Made by a program: the position numbers and the translations under genes
Origin: Xenopus tropicalis
Lineage: Eukaryota; Chordata; Amphibia; Anura; Pipidae
DNA length: 64,000 nt
Assembly (NCBI RefSeq): GCF_000004195.4
Contig: NC_030678.2
Coordinates: forward strand, 133,205,104-133,269,103
Direction: 5' to 3'
Shown: positions 46,991 to 59,978 of the stretch, in pieces
How positions within the stretch are numbered: the stretch's first letter is position 1
Layout: the number at the start of each line of letters is the position of its first letter
Notes under the pieces: generated by a model
What the model was told of the DNA's origin: nothing
The model's input: only the letters and a program-made list of their open reading frames with translations
Databases searched by the model: none

Positions 46991-49119
46991 TTCTGAAATT
47001 AGTAGGCTGAAACCAAAGGTTCTGGATGCACAGTTGGCCACAGGGGCATTAAGGAGTGATTCGCATGTCTATGCCCATAATTCCTTGCATTAGAGTTTAA
47101 ACCTCTTATTTTTGGATTTAAGGCAATGCTACAGTATATGTTTAGCATGATGCATGTGAATAACATCTGTTTCCAGAAGGTTTTTTATTATTGCATTTCC
47201 CACAGCCATAAAATATTATTATGAACCATCATTTAATTTTGAAAAATGTAATTTACAAAATGTAAAAAAAATGGAGCAATGTGAACAAAAACATAAAAAC
47301 ATCCACATACACCAACACCATTTATTATTGTTTTGCCAGAGGGTTCTATTATTTATAGCATTTACAGGCCTAACCCAAAACTCAGTGAGAGGCAAACCCA
47401 TCAGAACATTCTAGACTGAGCTCAGTAAATCACCACAGGTTTATGCACAGCAGATAAACAAGAGGCTGCTCTTGTGATATCTGATGGTTCCTAAGACAGC
47501 ACATGTCTAAACAGTTTGAAATGCTTATTTACATAAACGAGTGGGAGAGAAACGCAATTAGAAATGCCACGATTTACTCTTAAAATATGCAGTTTTGAAG
47601 TCTCGGAAACTTGCCTTGAGACATCAGTGATATCGCACCCAGTTGGACAGCAGAACTAATAATAAACTAATGCCATGCATTACATTTACGAGAAAACATT
47701 TTTTTGCTAATGTAAAATTTTCAGTATCTGTGCACTCCATACTTAAATTAACATTTGATTTTATCTCCACTGGCAGCCAAATGTTTGAGGTTGCTGATAA
47801 ATCATAAACTTGTAAAACATTTTACTTTTATAAGACTAACCCTAAGCAAATACAGCAGCTGAGCTACTCGAATCATATTCTACTGCATTCACATTAAGGC
47901 CCCCAGTCACGGAACCTTGTCCCATTACCACTGTGAGTTTTGTGCTATTGCTGGCACTTAGCCACAACGAAAGGAAACCAACCACAACAGTCTGTGTTTG
48001 CCCTGTATTAGACCAGTGTGACACTGCTTCAACCAAGGTGCCAAACAAGCAACCTGCTATAGGCCACAAAGGTAAATAACTCAGTAGCAGAGGGTTTATT
48101 GGTTGACTCAAAGGGCAATGACAAATTGCATGAGCATTGCTGTGTCACCTCTTATACATGTAAGTAAGAGCTCATTGGGCAGCAGTAATTTTTATTCCAA
48201 GAAATCAGCTGCAATCAGATTGGATTTGATCAGAACCTCTGAGCTGGGTCCCCAAGTATTGATTAAAAGATTTCACAATATGGGAAAAATTTCTCTGTGG
48301 TTAAACCTTTTAAGATGATGTTTCTGACTCTAAATTAGTTACATGTTAGGGCAATTCAGTATGGAATACCTCCTGGTAATGTAATAGAACTATATGGTTA
48401 TTTTACTTTACTAACACCAAGCATCTTAGCCTGGAAAGGGAATACAGCTTCCTTTGCAGGAAGATAAATGTGTAAAAGTGGGTTCAATGCTACCTTAGCA
48501 ATTTGTTGTGGGACAGGTTGTTGCTGTTTAGTCTGTAAGCTCCAGTGTGTGGTATCAAACGTTCATTTAGCATTGTCCTTCATATGTGGCTATCAGGCCA
48601 GTTTCATCATCCTACAAACAAGCTTTACTCCTCATTGGAAAACAAGCAGAAATCACTTGAGAAGATTAGAGAGCTATGTGGATTGGGGAAGGTAACATCC
48701 AACAACACACTGAACAAGATTTTTGGGGGAATGTAAAATGGGACCAATATGGCACTTTGCTTAATATTTTGCATTTGTGCAATAAAAAATAACTTTAGCT
48801 AACCCTTTGCGTGTCTTGTGACAGTAGGTTTGCGGTACTCCATCTTAGAATCTTCAAGCAGGTATTAAATATTCGCAATGTAATAAATGTTTAGTCAACA
48901 GTATTACATTGCAAGCAGCCTAAACATTCACAAAAATGCCATAGTTTAGTTCACAAAGTACAATAAGTACCCCTCTGTTTACTAGCACATTGCTAACCTG
49001 ACAAACTAAGGTATAACAGCTTGGGCAAACTCTGGTGCTTCAAGTTTGTATAAGTGCCCCTCAATGACAGCAATTTCTTGAAATAACTCTAATATTGATT
49101 ATTACATTGTTTCTCCCCT
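46991..49119. other. Unique stretch
   Basis: Positions 47410-47690 are repeat-free with several retained CpG sites. No gene is recognised. Confidence 0.4.
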
Positions 49120-49275
49120 TTGGCCCGGACTGACAATCTGTGGATTCTGGCAAATGCCAGAGGGGCTGCTGTAAGATGCCATAGACAATCACTATTTATT
49201 GGGCTGATGGAGGGCTCTTTGGGCCTCTGTGTACTTGAGATGGCAGGGCCTATTTTGAATCCCATTCCAGGCCTG
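49120..49275. mobile_element. hAT-type MITE, reverse copy of the 38983 family
   Basis: Starts ttggcccggactgacaatct and ends ccattccaggcctg. Interior ccagaggggctgctgtaaga and ggcctctgtgtacttgagat are complementary to the 38983-39134 copy. No flanking 8-bp match is visible. Confidence 0.8.
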
Positions 49276-50580
49276 TAAAGCATCACTTCATTTAATAGTG
49301 TAAAGTGCTCAGTAAGGGTTTTGAGAGGAAATCCCTGAGCACAGTTATATTCAAATGCCCAAAAGAAAACTGCAGCACAAATTAGGGACATAGCACCATA
49401 TCATTATACACTGTACTGCACTAGGATCAGGAATTGGGAGCACATCCTTAGTGTAAGTCATTATTTACGCATCTTATGATCTCTTTTTGTCATCATTCAT
49501 TCTGCATCATATTCAGTGTGGTCAAAAATGTAACTCTACATAATTCTTACTGAATGTAGGACATGAAATAACGGTAAAACACAAAACACAGGTCCATTTG
49601 GTAAATGCTACATACAAAAAACTCATCTACACCTCAAAAACAAGCCAGGAATAGAATAAGGTTTTAAACATAACTAAGGAGAATGGTGAGTGTCAGCTGT
49701 TGAATTGAACTATGGTGGATGGTACTCCGAATCTAATTATAACACTATTCTGATTTATAGTCATAAAACTAAATGAAAACACTTGAAATATGCAGACATC
49801 CCTTGTTTTAGAAGTCCACACCATTCCCAAGGAACAGAAAGTGGCCCAGTGTGTCAGATAACCACAGGCAAATCATAAGAGCTATTTTTAATAAAAGGTG
49901 GCCAGCGGCAGAGAGCTGATTAGAATGCTGAGATTGACATAGGCGCTTGTGCTGTGACTGATGGTGAGACATAAGTCTTTGTATTGCTCTGCCTTAATGA
50001 GGTGACTATTAACAAAGGAAAAAAGTTGTGACAGTGTTTGCGATGCTACGTTCCCAGCCAGTTCTGTGGTCGTTGAGCATGTTGCTATGATTACTTGTGT
50101 GATCAGCTGTGCTTAATTCTCTTGCTCATTTTCCTAAGCCCAACACAGCTATTGAAAGACTGGAATATGTAGATTTAGAAACCTGCAAACAGCTGCTTCT
50201 AGTGACAGTTTCCACCTGCCTCGGAGGCAGAGCGATACAGATCACTGATCTAATTTCCCTTAGGGGACGACACAATGATCCGCGCAGCACAGGGTTTTTG
50301 CTTGTTTTTTAAGAAGCAGCAGCCCAATCGATAAAGCAAACAGGTTCACATTCAAGCATCTGCCTACAGAAAGCTGTGCGCCCAGCTGAGAGTCAAAAGA
50401 ATTAATCTCATATAGTACGCTGCTGGAGTTTGTACATAGGGAAATACATTACGGTTGGTAGCACAATGCCAAATTCACTGAGACGATGTTAGCACAAATC
50501 AGCCCAAGCACATTTTAAAGCATATTGTTGCTTATATGTTTATTGCTTTACCGTTACAGGATACACAGTAATAACCAGAA

Positions 50581-50619
<39 letters not shown>

Positions 50620-51354
50620 TGCATGATTATTCCATGAATCGACTAAATACACCATCTGAGGCTTCATTTTAATAAAGATGAAGTTAAATTTTGCATTCCA
50701 AAAATGTCCAATCTAATTACTTGGAAACTTTGAAGTACCTAGGATAAATGCTAATGGAAAATACCACTTCAAGAATACTGAAGTCATTACATTATCCATG
50801 TTCGCCTTTCTAGGATGACTGCTTTTCTAAAAACGGGGATGGTGGTATTTGTATTTCTGCGACAGCTAGAGTGTTAATATTTTCCTGTCTCTTAGCCAGA
50901 ATGGTTCTTCTTTATCACTTTGTCTTTATTAAATCGAGATCCTGCATACAAGGTTTTCTCCTGGGAAAGTATATTTTAACAAGCTATTGGATGTATCTGC
51001 CTGGGATTGTATGTGTCATTCTTTTAAAGAACAGGGCAGAGACCAATTAACCACTTGTCTAGGGTGCTACCTGAAAGGAGTTTGTACGTTTCCCACCAAG
51101 GTACTTTGGTTTCCGTAGCCTGTGATTAAATGCCTAAGTTCATAAAATATGTAATGCTGTTATTTGTCTTATATTTGCTTAAAATAAAAGTTTGCAGTTC
51201 TTTTACTTCACCTGGCTGTGTGATCTGTATCTGCTGTTGTGCAATGGTATGATCCTTCTCCTCAAGCTGTAGGTGTGGGGCACGTGCACCCAGACCCTAT
51301 GTGGTTACTGGTGAGCTATCTAACCTTTTTGGTGGTTACACACTAAATGGTCTT
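49276..51354. other. Unique stretch with possible regulatory block and (TA)n
   Basis: (TA)n at 50585-50616. Positions 49860-50450 are repeat-free with retained CpG sites (ccagcggcag, gcctcggaggc, atccgcgcagc, aatcgataaag) and AT-rich homeodomain-like cores, resembling a conserved non-coding element. Confidence 0.35.
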
Positions 51355-51503
51355 CTTTCATGTTTTACTTTAGTTTCTGACCATATTACAGGAGGGTTAT
51401 TGGCTCCTGATGAAGAATGTGATAGCGTAGTTAGACTGTAAGCTCCACTAGGGCAGCACTGTGTGATAAATGTGTTGGCGTTATATAAAGGATAATAATA
51501 ACA
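51355..51503 (+). mobile_element. SINE/L2-like tail fragment
   Basis: ggttattggctcctgatgaa, gactgtaagctccactaggg and tgttggcgttatataaagga followed by ATAATAATAA, in the order of the frog SINE/L2-like tail. Confidence 0.55.
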
Positions 51504-51622
51504 ATCACCTGATTGATTGTTGCTTGGTATTTATTACTGAATGCCCATCAGTATAGTAATAATCCCTCAGGGTAGAGTGCTCTTTTCTGAGAATGGTTCA
51601 TATCACTTTCTTACTCCTTCGC

Positions 51623-51830
51623 TCAATAGCAATCATACAAACGCAGTTTCAGCCGAGTGATTAGGACTGACTCATTCACATCATCTTTAGCTCTCTTGAT
51701 ATATTCCAGACTCCTCCGCCTGCAACATTCTAGATAAAATTCTAACATTCCTATCTTTCTTTTTTCAGTTAGCTTGTCTCTTCCACTTGGGTAATCAAGT
51801 CCACATTTTAAATCAAAAAGTGAAACAAGT
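51623..51830 (-). CDS. Candidate 3'-terminal coding segment, unidentified
   Basis: After a T-rich acceptor-like tract (tttttttttaattaatag) the minus strand is open for 68 codons to a TGA. The composition is charged and helical in character, with ECCRRRSLEYIKRAKDDV and ITRLKLRLYDCY. An AATAAA motif occurs about 90 bp beyond the stop. It could be a terminal exon, an old pseudogene piece or a chance frame. I recognise no family. Confidence 0.25.
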
Positions 51831-52168
51831 CTATTAATTAAAAAAAACTGAATGAAATGAAGGCAGTATAGAGGCGGACTGGAAAATATTGTCAATGATG
51901 TCAGTAACATCCCCAGAGTGACAGTGATATTTTAATGAATATAATCACTTTTGCATCCCATAATTTGTTATATCCTCTATGATAATGTCCCTCATATGTT
52001 TTTTTCTTTATGGCGTAAACTAAATTTTCATGCTACAGTTGTATGGTGAAAATGTGCTGGTAAATTTTTACAGAGAATTTATTCCAGAAAAATTTTCAGC
52101 ACATCATGCTTGTGGTGGTGTTCTTACATTCTATTAGTGTTTTCCAATACAAGCTATCCCACAATTTA

Positions 52169-52509
52169 TTTTTTTAATTATCTTTTTATTGAGTTTTAAT
52201 GCGGTTACAGAAGGTCCAGCTGAACATATGGCTTAAACAGAAGTATGTTGTATCGATAACAAATCTCATAAATAGATAAAAATATAGCATATAAAAATTG
52301 CTCAAGTGGATATGCAGGGTCTCTGAAGTATTTTACCAGATAGCTTAATCTATAGCAGTATATCGTATGTATCTTTTGTGCTTCAGAGCGTAGAGCAGAC
52401 AGTTGCCATATGGCAGTGGGCCGCCAACCAGGTTAGGTAAACAATTATAGTGAAGAAAACTGATAGAGAGAAAAGAAGCCAGATAAGGAGGGGTAGGGGA
52501 GGGAGTGAC
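52169..52509 (-). mobile_element. 5'-truncated LINE-type retrotransposon insertion
   Basis: gctatcccacaattta occurs at 52153-52168 and 52510-52525, a 16-bp target duplication. Between them, read on the minus strand, the sequence ends in an A-rich tail with an AATAAAAAG signal (plus strand tttttttaattatctttt). This is the signature of L1-type target-primed insertion truncated at the 5' side. No reverse transcriptase part remains. Confidence 0.8.
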
Positions 52510-52900
52510 GCTATCCCACAATTTACCTTTGGTCTTTAGTTTCCTGCTTGGGGAATAGAAGGGGAAACAATGGCATCTGAGGCCAAAAATACATTCTCTG
52601 GGACTGGGACTTTGTTTACTTGTCTGCTCCTTTCTATTGGGTGATTTCCTCTGCTTTTTCACCATTAAATCTTTTTGTTTGCGAGTGGCTACTTGGCACA
52701 TTGGCTCCTGTCTAGTAATTCAGTGTGTAATTCTAACAGTGTTGCTTTTTCTAAGCCTCTCCTTCTCTTTGTATCTAATTTTACTGTCTTTCAATGAATT
52801 AGGCCATTCCGCTAAATTCAGTGTCATTCACCTGTTGAACCAGTTCCCATCTTGGTTGGATTCTGATGCAATTTTACTTCTCCATCCTATTTCTGACCCT

Positions 52901-53652
52901 CACTGTGTATCCCCACACTGTGTATCCCCACACTGTGTATCCCCACACTGTGTATCCCCACACTGTGTATCCCAACACTGCATATCCCAACACTGCATAT
53001 CCCTACACTGCGTATCCCAATACTGTGTCTACCAATACTGTGTCTACCAATACTGTGTAACCCAATACTGTGTATCCCAACACCGTGTATCCCCACACTG
53101 TGTATCCCCACACTGTGTATCCCCACACTGTATATCCCAACACTGTGTATTCCAACACTGTGTATCCCAATACTGTGTATCCCAATACTGTATATCCCAA
53201 TACTGTAGATCCCAATACTGTAGATCCCAATACTGTAGATCCCAATACTGTGTATCCCAACACTGTGTATCCCAATACTGTGTATCCCAATACTGTGTAT
53301 CCCAACACTATGTATCCCAATACTGTATATCCCAATACTGTATATCCCAATATTGTATATCCCAACACTGTGTATCCCAACACTGTGTATCCCAATACTG
53401 TGTATCCCAACACCGTGTATCCCAAAACCGTGTATCCCCACACTGTGTATCCCAACACCGTGTATCCCAACAGCGTGTATCCCAACAGCGTGTATCCCAA
53501 CAGCGTGTATCCCAACACCGTGTATCCCAACAGCGTGTATCCCAACACCGTGTATCCCAACAGCGTGTATCCCAACACCGTGTATCCCAACAGCGTGTAT
53601 CCCAACACCGTGTATCCCAATACTGTGTATCCCAATACTGTGTATCCCAATA
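52901..53652. repeat. 15-bp minisatellite, about 50 units
   Basis: Unit cactgtgtatcccaa with variants at a few positions (ccca/ccaa, cac/cag/tac, gtgt/gtag). From about 53505 to 53620, cagcg- and caccg-type units alternate, giving a local 30-bp period. Because the unit is a multiple of three and lacks stops in most frames, long frames (up to 359 codons on plus, 257 on minus) run through both strands as pentapeptide repeats (CVSQH/Y, GIHSV). I regard these as by-products of the array. Confidence 0.95.
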
Positions 53653-54141
53653 CAAGGCAACCTTATGGAATGTCACACAGCACCTGGCTTTTAAGGCAAC
53701 TGCTTTTTTTCCATGAAATGCTATATGAATTCTGACACTTTTGCTTTATGGGCAAATCAGCTTTGATTTGATTGACTGGCGCATAATGTGTGAGAGCAAT
53801 AAACATATTTGTTGCAAGTTTACCTTTCTAACACTTTCATAAAAGGTTACATTTTAAAAAAAAAACCCAGTATAATCATGAAATATTACAGCAATTTTCT
53901 TCAATTTATTTCAAACCTGAATGGGTCAGAGATGTACAAAAGAGAGAAAAGTAAACTAAAGGAAAGGTTAATGTGTTTTGTAGTTAGAAGGATACAGAAC
54001 ACGTTACACTAAAAAAAGATGGTTAAAATAATATTATTTTGCAGAATGCTTTGTGCATTAATGAAGTCCTGAAATTGCACCATGTGCCTTGGGAGATTTT
54101 GAATTTAAACATGAAAATGTGTTTTTTGAATGAAGACAGTA
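53653..54141. other. Unique stretch, nothing recognised
   Basis: No feature recognised. Confidence 0.4.
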
Positions 54142-55038
54142 GGGCTCATTTACATAAAGTATGACAAAAAATGTTATTACCATTACAAAATTATAAGCAA
54201 AACTGAAACTCTATTTAACACAATATTCAAGTTTCTTGCGTTTATATTTGCACCTCTGTAACTGTGCCTTGCACTAAAACACAGTAGAGCTCTTTTATAA
54301 ACACTGGAAAATTAGCAAATGGGCAGTAACCCAGAGCAACCAATTCGTGATTGGTTTTCACCAATCATCACCGCCAGTTGCAGGTTAAACAATGAAAGCA
54401 ACAATTTAAGTGGTTGCTACAGGTGCAAATATGGCATAAAAAGGAAAATTGTCCTCAACTACTAAATTTTAAACCATTAGATTGGGGTGCAATAAGGCTG
54501 TGACCACAAACTTCATATAGACAGAAACAAGAATCCTCTGTGCCCATTATCAATATATACAGGACATCACGACATTATATGCATTAAGCTACTGTGATAT
54601 GCCCTACCCTTTAAACAAAACAGGGATTGTTCATTTATTATACAAGAGCAGTGGCCAGGTCCATGTTGTAGCTCCTATCATTGCCAACTACAGTCAGGTG
54701 ATCCCAGTGGCGACTAATAAAAAGGGCTATTTGGGAGTTTAAACCTTGAAAGCACGTAATGTATAATAAAGCAGTAAAATCCGTAAAGAATCAAAGGAAA
54801 GTGAGAGCTGGACTAGCTGGACTGGCCGGACCGGGGATGAATTTGACTGGCTAGCTTGAATTTATTACAATATATGGACAAACAATCCCTGTTTTGCTTA
54901 AAGGGGAGGGCATTTCCAAGTAGCTTAAAGTACAGAATCTTACTGCCCTATATATTGATAATGAGTGAGTGCAAAGGACCTCATATTTCTGTCTATAGAA
55001 ACAGGTGCAAATATGCCCAGTGTTTATAAATGAGCCCC
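54142..55038. mobile_element. Long inverted-repeat element
   Basis: Outer ends gggctcatttacataaa and tttataaatgagcccc are complementary. Inside, 54515-54631 pairs with 54880-54998 (for example acaaaacagggattgttcat against caaacaatccctgttttgct). The left part carries extra unpaired sequence (54310-54500), including a second copy of the ttataaacactgg end motif. This is a MITE-like foldback of about 0.9 kb. Confidence 0.65.
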
Positions 55039-57367
55039 AGTTTGTGCCTGCATTGAGCCTATTGGCTGCTGGGCAGTGACATAGGGAGCAGGCATGCACA
55101 GTGCTTAAAGCCACACATCAGTACAGAAGGTTCTTACCTGCTGCCAATCTCTGTAGAGGAGGGGGTAAGCTTTTATTATCAGTTACATTAAATGCTTCCA
55201 TTTTGATACATTTTTGCAACAATATTTTATGAATATTTACAAAGGCGAAACTATGTTCTGGCAAACAATTTCTTCTTTTTTTGCATAAATATTGGCTCTT
55301 AGTTTATCTAGTGACTGGTTGGACAGCTACAATCTATAAATGTGAGGATATGTTCACTTTATGGTGTCACTGGTCTTTTAAGGGAACGTTACTGTTTAAT
55401 GAAAGAAGACCTTTATTTATGATTGGCTGCCTTTAGAATGCTAGCATTTTGACCTGTGATGCACTGTATAAAGCTGAAATATATTTTTAATCCAGCAAAA
55501 TCCCATTGATAATTACAGATTTCCTAACTCCCTAATCATACTGAGGTTTATTGAAAACACACCATATATAATTTATCCAGTAAGGTCTTGCTGACATTCC
55601 CTGTGAAATGAAATCCTGGTTCTCTTCTAGTTTTTACTTAGACCTGATATATTTCAGAAAAGCTGTAGCAGATTGGAAGTATGAGCTAGAATAATAAATC
55701 TTGTTGATGGTAAGCCATAGGTTAAGACTTTCATGGTTTGACTGCAAGTTAAAGCTTTTACATAATAAAGGATTATACAGAACAGATATTAGGAGTCAGT
55801 CTATAGCCCAGTGCTGGGCTTGATTTTACCTCTGGACCATGTACAATATTGATATCAAATAATACATTTGTCAAATGTAGCACTGATGCTATCTATCTTT
55901 GTACCACACTATAAAATGGCCAGGGCAGGGCAGATAGAGTGCCAATGTATCCAGACCATACCTAGCAAATTCTACACTGAAATGTTGTTCTCGTGCTATT
56001 TTTATTTCCTAGCACAGACATTGAAAATGATTTTTTATTGTGACATCTTGTGAAATCTTACCTAAAAAAAACACCCCCCCCCAAAAAAAATTGTATGTAG
56101 CCTGCAGCAGTGAAGAGTCAAGAAAGTAGAAGGCTCATGGGCAATAAAATGTATAAATCACTGCCCCAGGGCCACTGCACAAGAGGTTAAAGCACCCCTG
56201 CCTGGACTATAAAGCTTCTGATAAAAAATAAATGAAAAACATTGTATTAAAAGCACATAAAGTGGTGATGGACTTTGGTGACAAAACAGTCAAGCGACAG
56301 GTGGATGGGGGAATTTGTCATTGTTGTTACTTTTGCCCAACATGAGCACAATAAAGAGCACATTTAATTTTATTTCCCTAAAAAGAGGGTAATTTGTTCA
56401 AATGGGAAAAGAGCTCTGTATAAACAAACCCTCTAAGGGATTTGTTTATCCAACTTCTAACCTCTTAAATAATCACAGCAGAACGAGAAAGAGATCTGTT
56501 CTACACCAGTAAGTTAGTAAGTGGTTTTTTTTTGGTGCAAGAAATAATAAAAATTGCTGTTTTAATTAAAACAATAATTAAAGAATTTGTTCAGCTTAAG
56601 GCCTGTTCATTAAATGTTGAAAGGGGTACACTGCCCCTTTAAGGTAATTGAAACTAGCAACCAAGCTACACAGAATACAAAAATTAAAAAGAATAGTTGC
56701 AGAATTGTATTCATTGCTCTGGTACTAAGGAAAACATAGCTGTACTTTCCCTTTAATAATGATCTATTATTTCAGGAAATTGAATATCTGCGCAGTATAG
56801 TTTACAGAGCTTTGAGAAAATTTCTGTATTTTCCTTTAGTGGGTCTGAGGCAACAAACTGTCAGCTGATCCAAGGGCACATTTGGGGCACTGCCAGTAAG
56901 CAAATATCATCAGCTGCAAACGTTTAAAAAGCCTCCGAGATGACAATCAAGAAGCAGTTTTAATTGCTGTACTTAACATGCGACCCTTCTTGATCTGCTG
57001 CTGCACGTGGTTATATTGCTGCTGAAAAGTGAAGTAAATTGGAGGGTTTTCTTTTTTAGTCTAATATTTTCATTGCCAATACCACTGCATTTTATAATAC
57101 TGTATTATGCTCCAATGTTATTTTAGTACTCTCTATTTATTTAGCACATCTTAGGCAGCACTTAAGTGACTTTTAATCACTGACATTGATCCCTGACCCA
57201 GTGGAGGTTCCAATCTAAGGCCCCTATCACATTCACAAACATAATTTCATCAGGAGCCAATTTACCTGCCTTTTACACATTTGGTGTGTGCAGAAAACAG
57301 GAATATACAGATGAAACCCACGTAGACACTGGAAGAGCATACAAATTCCTTGCAGACAGTGCTCACG
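55039..57367. other. Unique stretch
   Basis: Positions 56760-57030 are repeat-free with retained CpG sites and look potentially regulatory. No gene is recognised. Confidence 0.4.
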
Positions 57368-57650
57368 CATACCTCCCAATGATCCATTTTTTTGCAGGAT
57401 AGCCCAAGGACAAGAAAAGTGGTAGGGGTAGCAGAAAATGGGCAGGGTTTTGGACAAACCAGGGAGTGGCCTAATATGTGCCCTATGTGAAAAAGAAGAT
57501 GCTTGAATATGTACCTGTGTCTTTTTAATCCTACCTTCACTCTGTGTTACCATTATCCAAAGCCTCTTCTTGCACTCCACACCACTGATAATATTGGTTG
57601 GCCCACAACTACTTATGGATCTACCAAGTGTCCCTTACAAGTATACTAAC
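57368..57650. repeat. Possible decayed interspersed repeat
   Basis: catacctcccaatgatccat and agtgtcccttacaagtatac recall the ends of a frog repeat with CATACCTCCCAA termini. The interior is too diverged to be sure. Confidence 0.3.
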
Positions 57651-58428
57651 AGAAATAAAATCACTCACATTCACATTATTACTCATATACTAACTTTTGC
57701 ATGGACAAACCATACAAGGCTACAAGTGATTTGACTGTGCCAAAGATAAACCATATTATTGGTGGGTTCTGCCTCTTGCCCATTTCTTTAAGGTGCCCTG
57801 ATCTTATCTGACCCCAGGCTGCACAGATATATGAAGTCAAGAAAGCAAATATTAATAATAAAATATTTTTAACAAGAATGACACCCTGTTTGTAAAGAAT
57901 GCTGAAAAGGATCCACAAGAATACCTTTATTATAAATCTGGCTGTGTTTCACTAAGGCTGTCCGCCCACTCCTGCACCGAGGTTGCTGAGACAAGGGATT
58001 TATTAAAGTAAACTACAGCTTGTGTGATGTATATTGTGCAATTCAAAAGGAGCATTTTATATGCAGTGCAGCAGAGATGAACTATTTGCTTTGTTATAAT
58101 TTGATTCCAACAAAAACACAAAGACAAGGATGGCATGTCATGATAAATAAAGAAGAACACTGAAATATCAAGTGCTGATCGGTAACAATAGGCAGAATAA
58201 TTAATTTGTACAAAGCGCTTTTAAATGGCAAATAGTAAAAATCAAACAACACGGCTGATTCAATTAGTTATGCTAATGTGCTCCGAGTTTTTCTGGAGCA
58301 GATTTGATCTTTGAGATATCTCTTATTTGATGATGGTATGAAAATGGGCATTATATGGCCAGAGAGTGCTTATAGATGAACCACTTCATATTGGAGGTTC
58401 CTGCTCATATAGATACGGCCCTATTCTA
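57651..58428. other. Unique stretch
   Basis: A minus-strand segment 57930-57985 has an excellent acceptor (aaatcccttgtctcag) and a short frame ending in tandem TAA stops (TSVQEWADSLSETQPDL). It is too short to list as coding. Positions 58190-58370 contain an octamer-like gttatgctaatgtg. Confidence 0.35.
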
Positions 58429-58873
58429 AAGGTGGCCATACACGGACCGATTTTTTACTTACAAACGACCGATTCCCGAACGATCCGATGCTATCGTTAA
58501 GTTATCGTATAGTTGGTGGTGTACGAACGATCGTCGGCCCACTAAACGAGCCGACATTATCGTCCCCAAAATCGATCAGCCAGGTTTAAAAATTTTGGTC
58601 GTTTAACGATAAAATCTGCCAGTTGGTGTGAGTGTCAGACATTTGTCTTTCAACGATTGTTCTCTGCGCATGTCACGATTGCCAGCAGCGGAAGTCAACG
58701 ACATCGATCGTACGTAGATGTACGATCGTAGGTATTTTACGATAATGATGCGACAAAATCTTTCCCGAATTATCGTTGCCCGTGGATGGCATATCGTATG
58801 GGAACTCGATCGCCATACGATCGTTTGTCGATATAATCGTTCATCGCCTCATCGCCTCGTGTATGGCCACCTT
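58429..58873. mobile_element. GGTGGCCATA-ended hairpin MITE, 445 bp, well preserved
   Basis: The termini aaggtggccatacacgg and cgtgtatggccacctt are perfect inverted repeats, extended outside by cta/tag. The interior is dense in CpG and in cgatcg/acgatcgta motifs and folds back along much of its length. It appears younger than the other family copies in the window. Confidence 0.9.
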
Positions 58874-59978
58874 TAGTGAATGTAACTACTCCTCAGCCCT
58901 CTTCTTCCTCATACAAGGCAGATTTAAACATTTACTACATAAATAAAAGTTGATTTGCTTATTTGGCTTTAATATCACACATGATTCAAGCTGCTAAAGT
59001 TTGAATTCCTAAAAATGCAATAATACTGCCATGGAGGAAATCGAGAAATTTGAGGGATTAGAACTATGAGGCAGGGTTCCTTTAAGATAAGTAGGAACAT
59101 ATAGGATCCATGGATTACGTATAACAAAAGTCTAATACCAAGCATCACTGAATAAGTATAGTACACTCCTCCCCTCCTCCTGATCCTTCTGAGAACCCCT
59201 CAGAATGACCAAAACATGTTCCCCCTTTTCCCCCTTAATGAACCCACAATTATTATTATCTCTATTCACAGTGCAATTCTTTGAATAATAAGGTATTACA
59301 TCTTGCTCTATAGAATGTGGAAGCATGATTTCTATGATGTACTGTACAATATCCAATATAACATATCTTCCTTTACACTACCCCCCCCTTTAAACATTCT
59401 TTTATTCTATTGTTTTAATTACAAAAAAACTAAATTTTTTCCTTTGCTATACAAGGGAAACAGGAAAACTGAAGCTCCTTCCTGTTTGGTCCCTGCAAGG
59501 TATAACTAGATTCCCAAAGCACAAATAATCCCCCTGGATATTGGACTTAAGTTTATTTTTGTAATTAAAACAATAGGATAAAAGAATGTTTAAAACAAGC
59601 CCTTTCATTGAACTCATGTTAAAAAAGTAGTATATTGCCTCTTGAAATATTTGCTAATGTTCAGGAGAAACACATTACCCTATAAAAAAGCGGAAACTGG
59701 TAACCTCACACAGTAATTGGATATTGCTACTAATAAGCCACACCCACATGTTCAATGATAAACTCTGATCGCTCTTAATTTGAAAGCAGATCATTTATTA
59801 TTACATTTATTATATTTGCCCCTCCACAATAATTTAACATTATCTATAGAATACATAGAATAAGACTTCAAGGGGAATTCCATCCTAAAATGTTTCTTGT
59901 AATTCTAAGCAACTTTCTAGTGTGCTTTAATATACAGAAATTAATTTGCTTTAAATGTATTTGTAAGTGTTATTTCAG
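58874..59978. other. Mostly unique stretch
   Basis: Positions 59866-59978 (aaggggaattccatcctaaa, aattctaagcaactttctag) look like a T2-MITE fragment next to the complete copy. No gene is recognised. Confidence 0.4.

Noticed and set aside
52637..53716. 359-codon plus-strand frame with CVSQY/CVSQH pentapeptides
   Set aside because: The frame is produced by a 15-bp minisatellite; equivalent long frames exist on the opposite strand and in other phases, and there is no non-repetitive domain.
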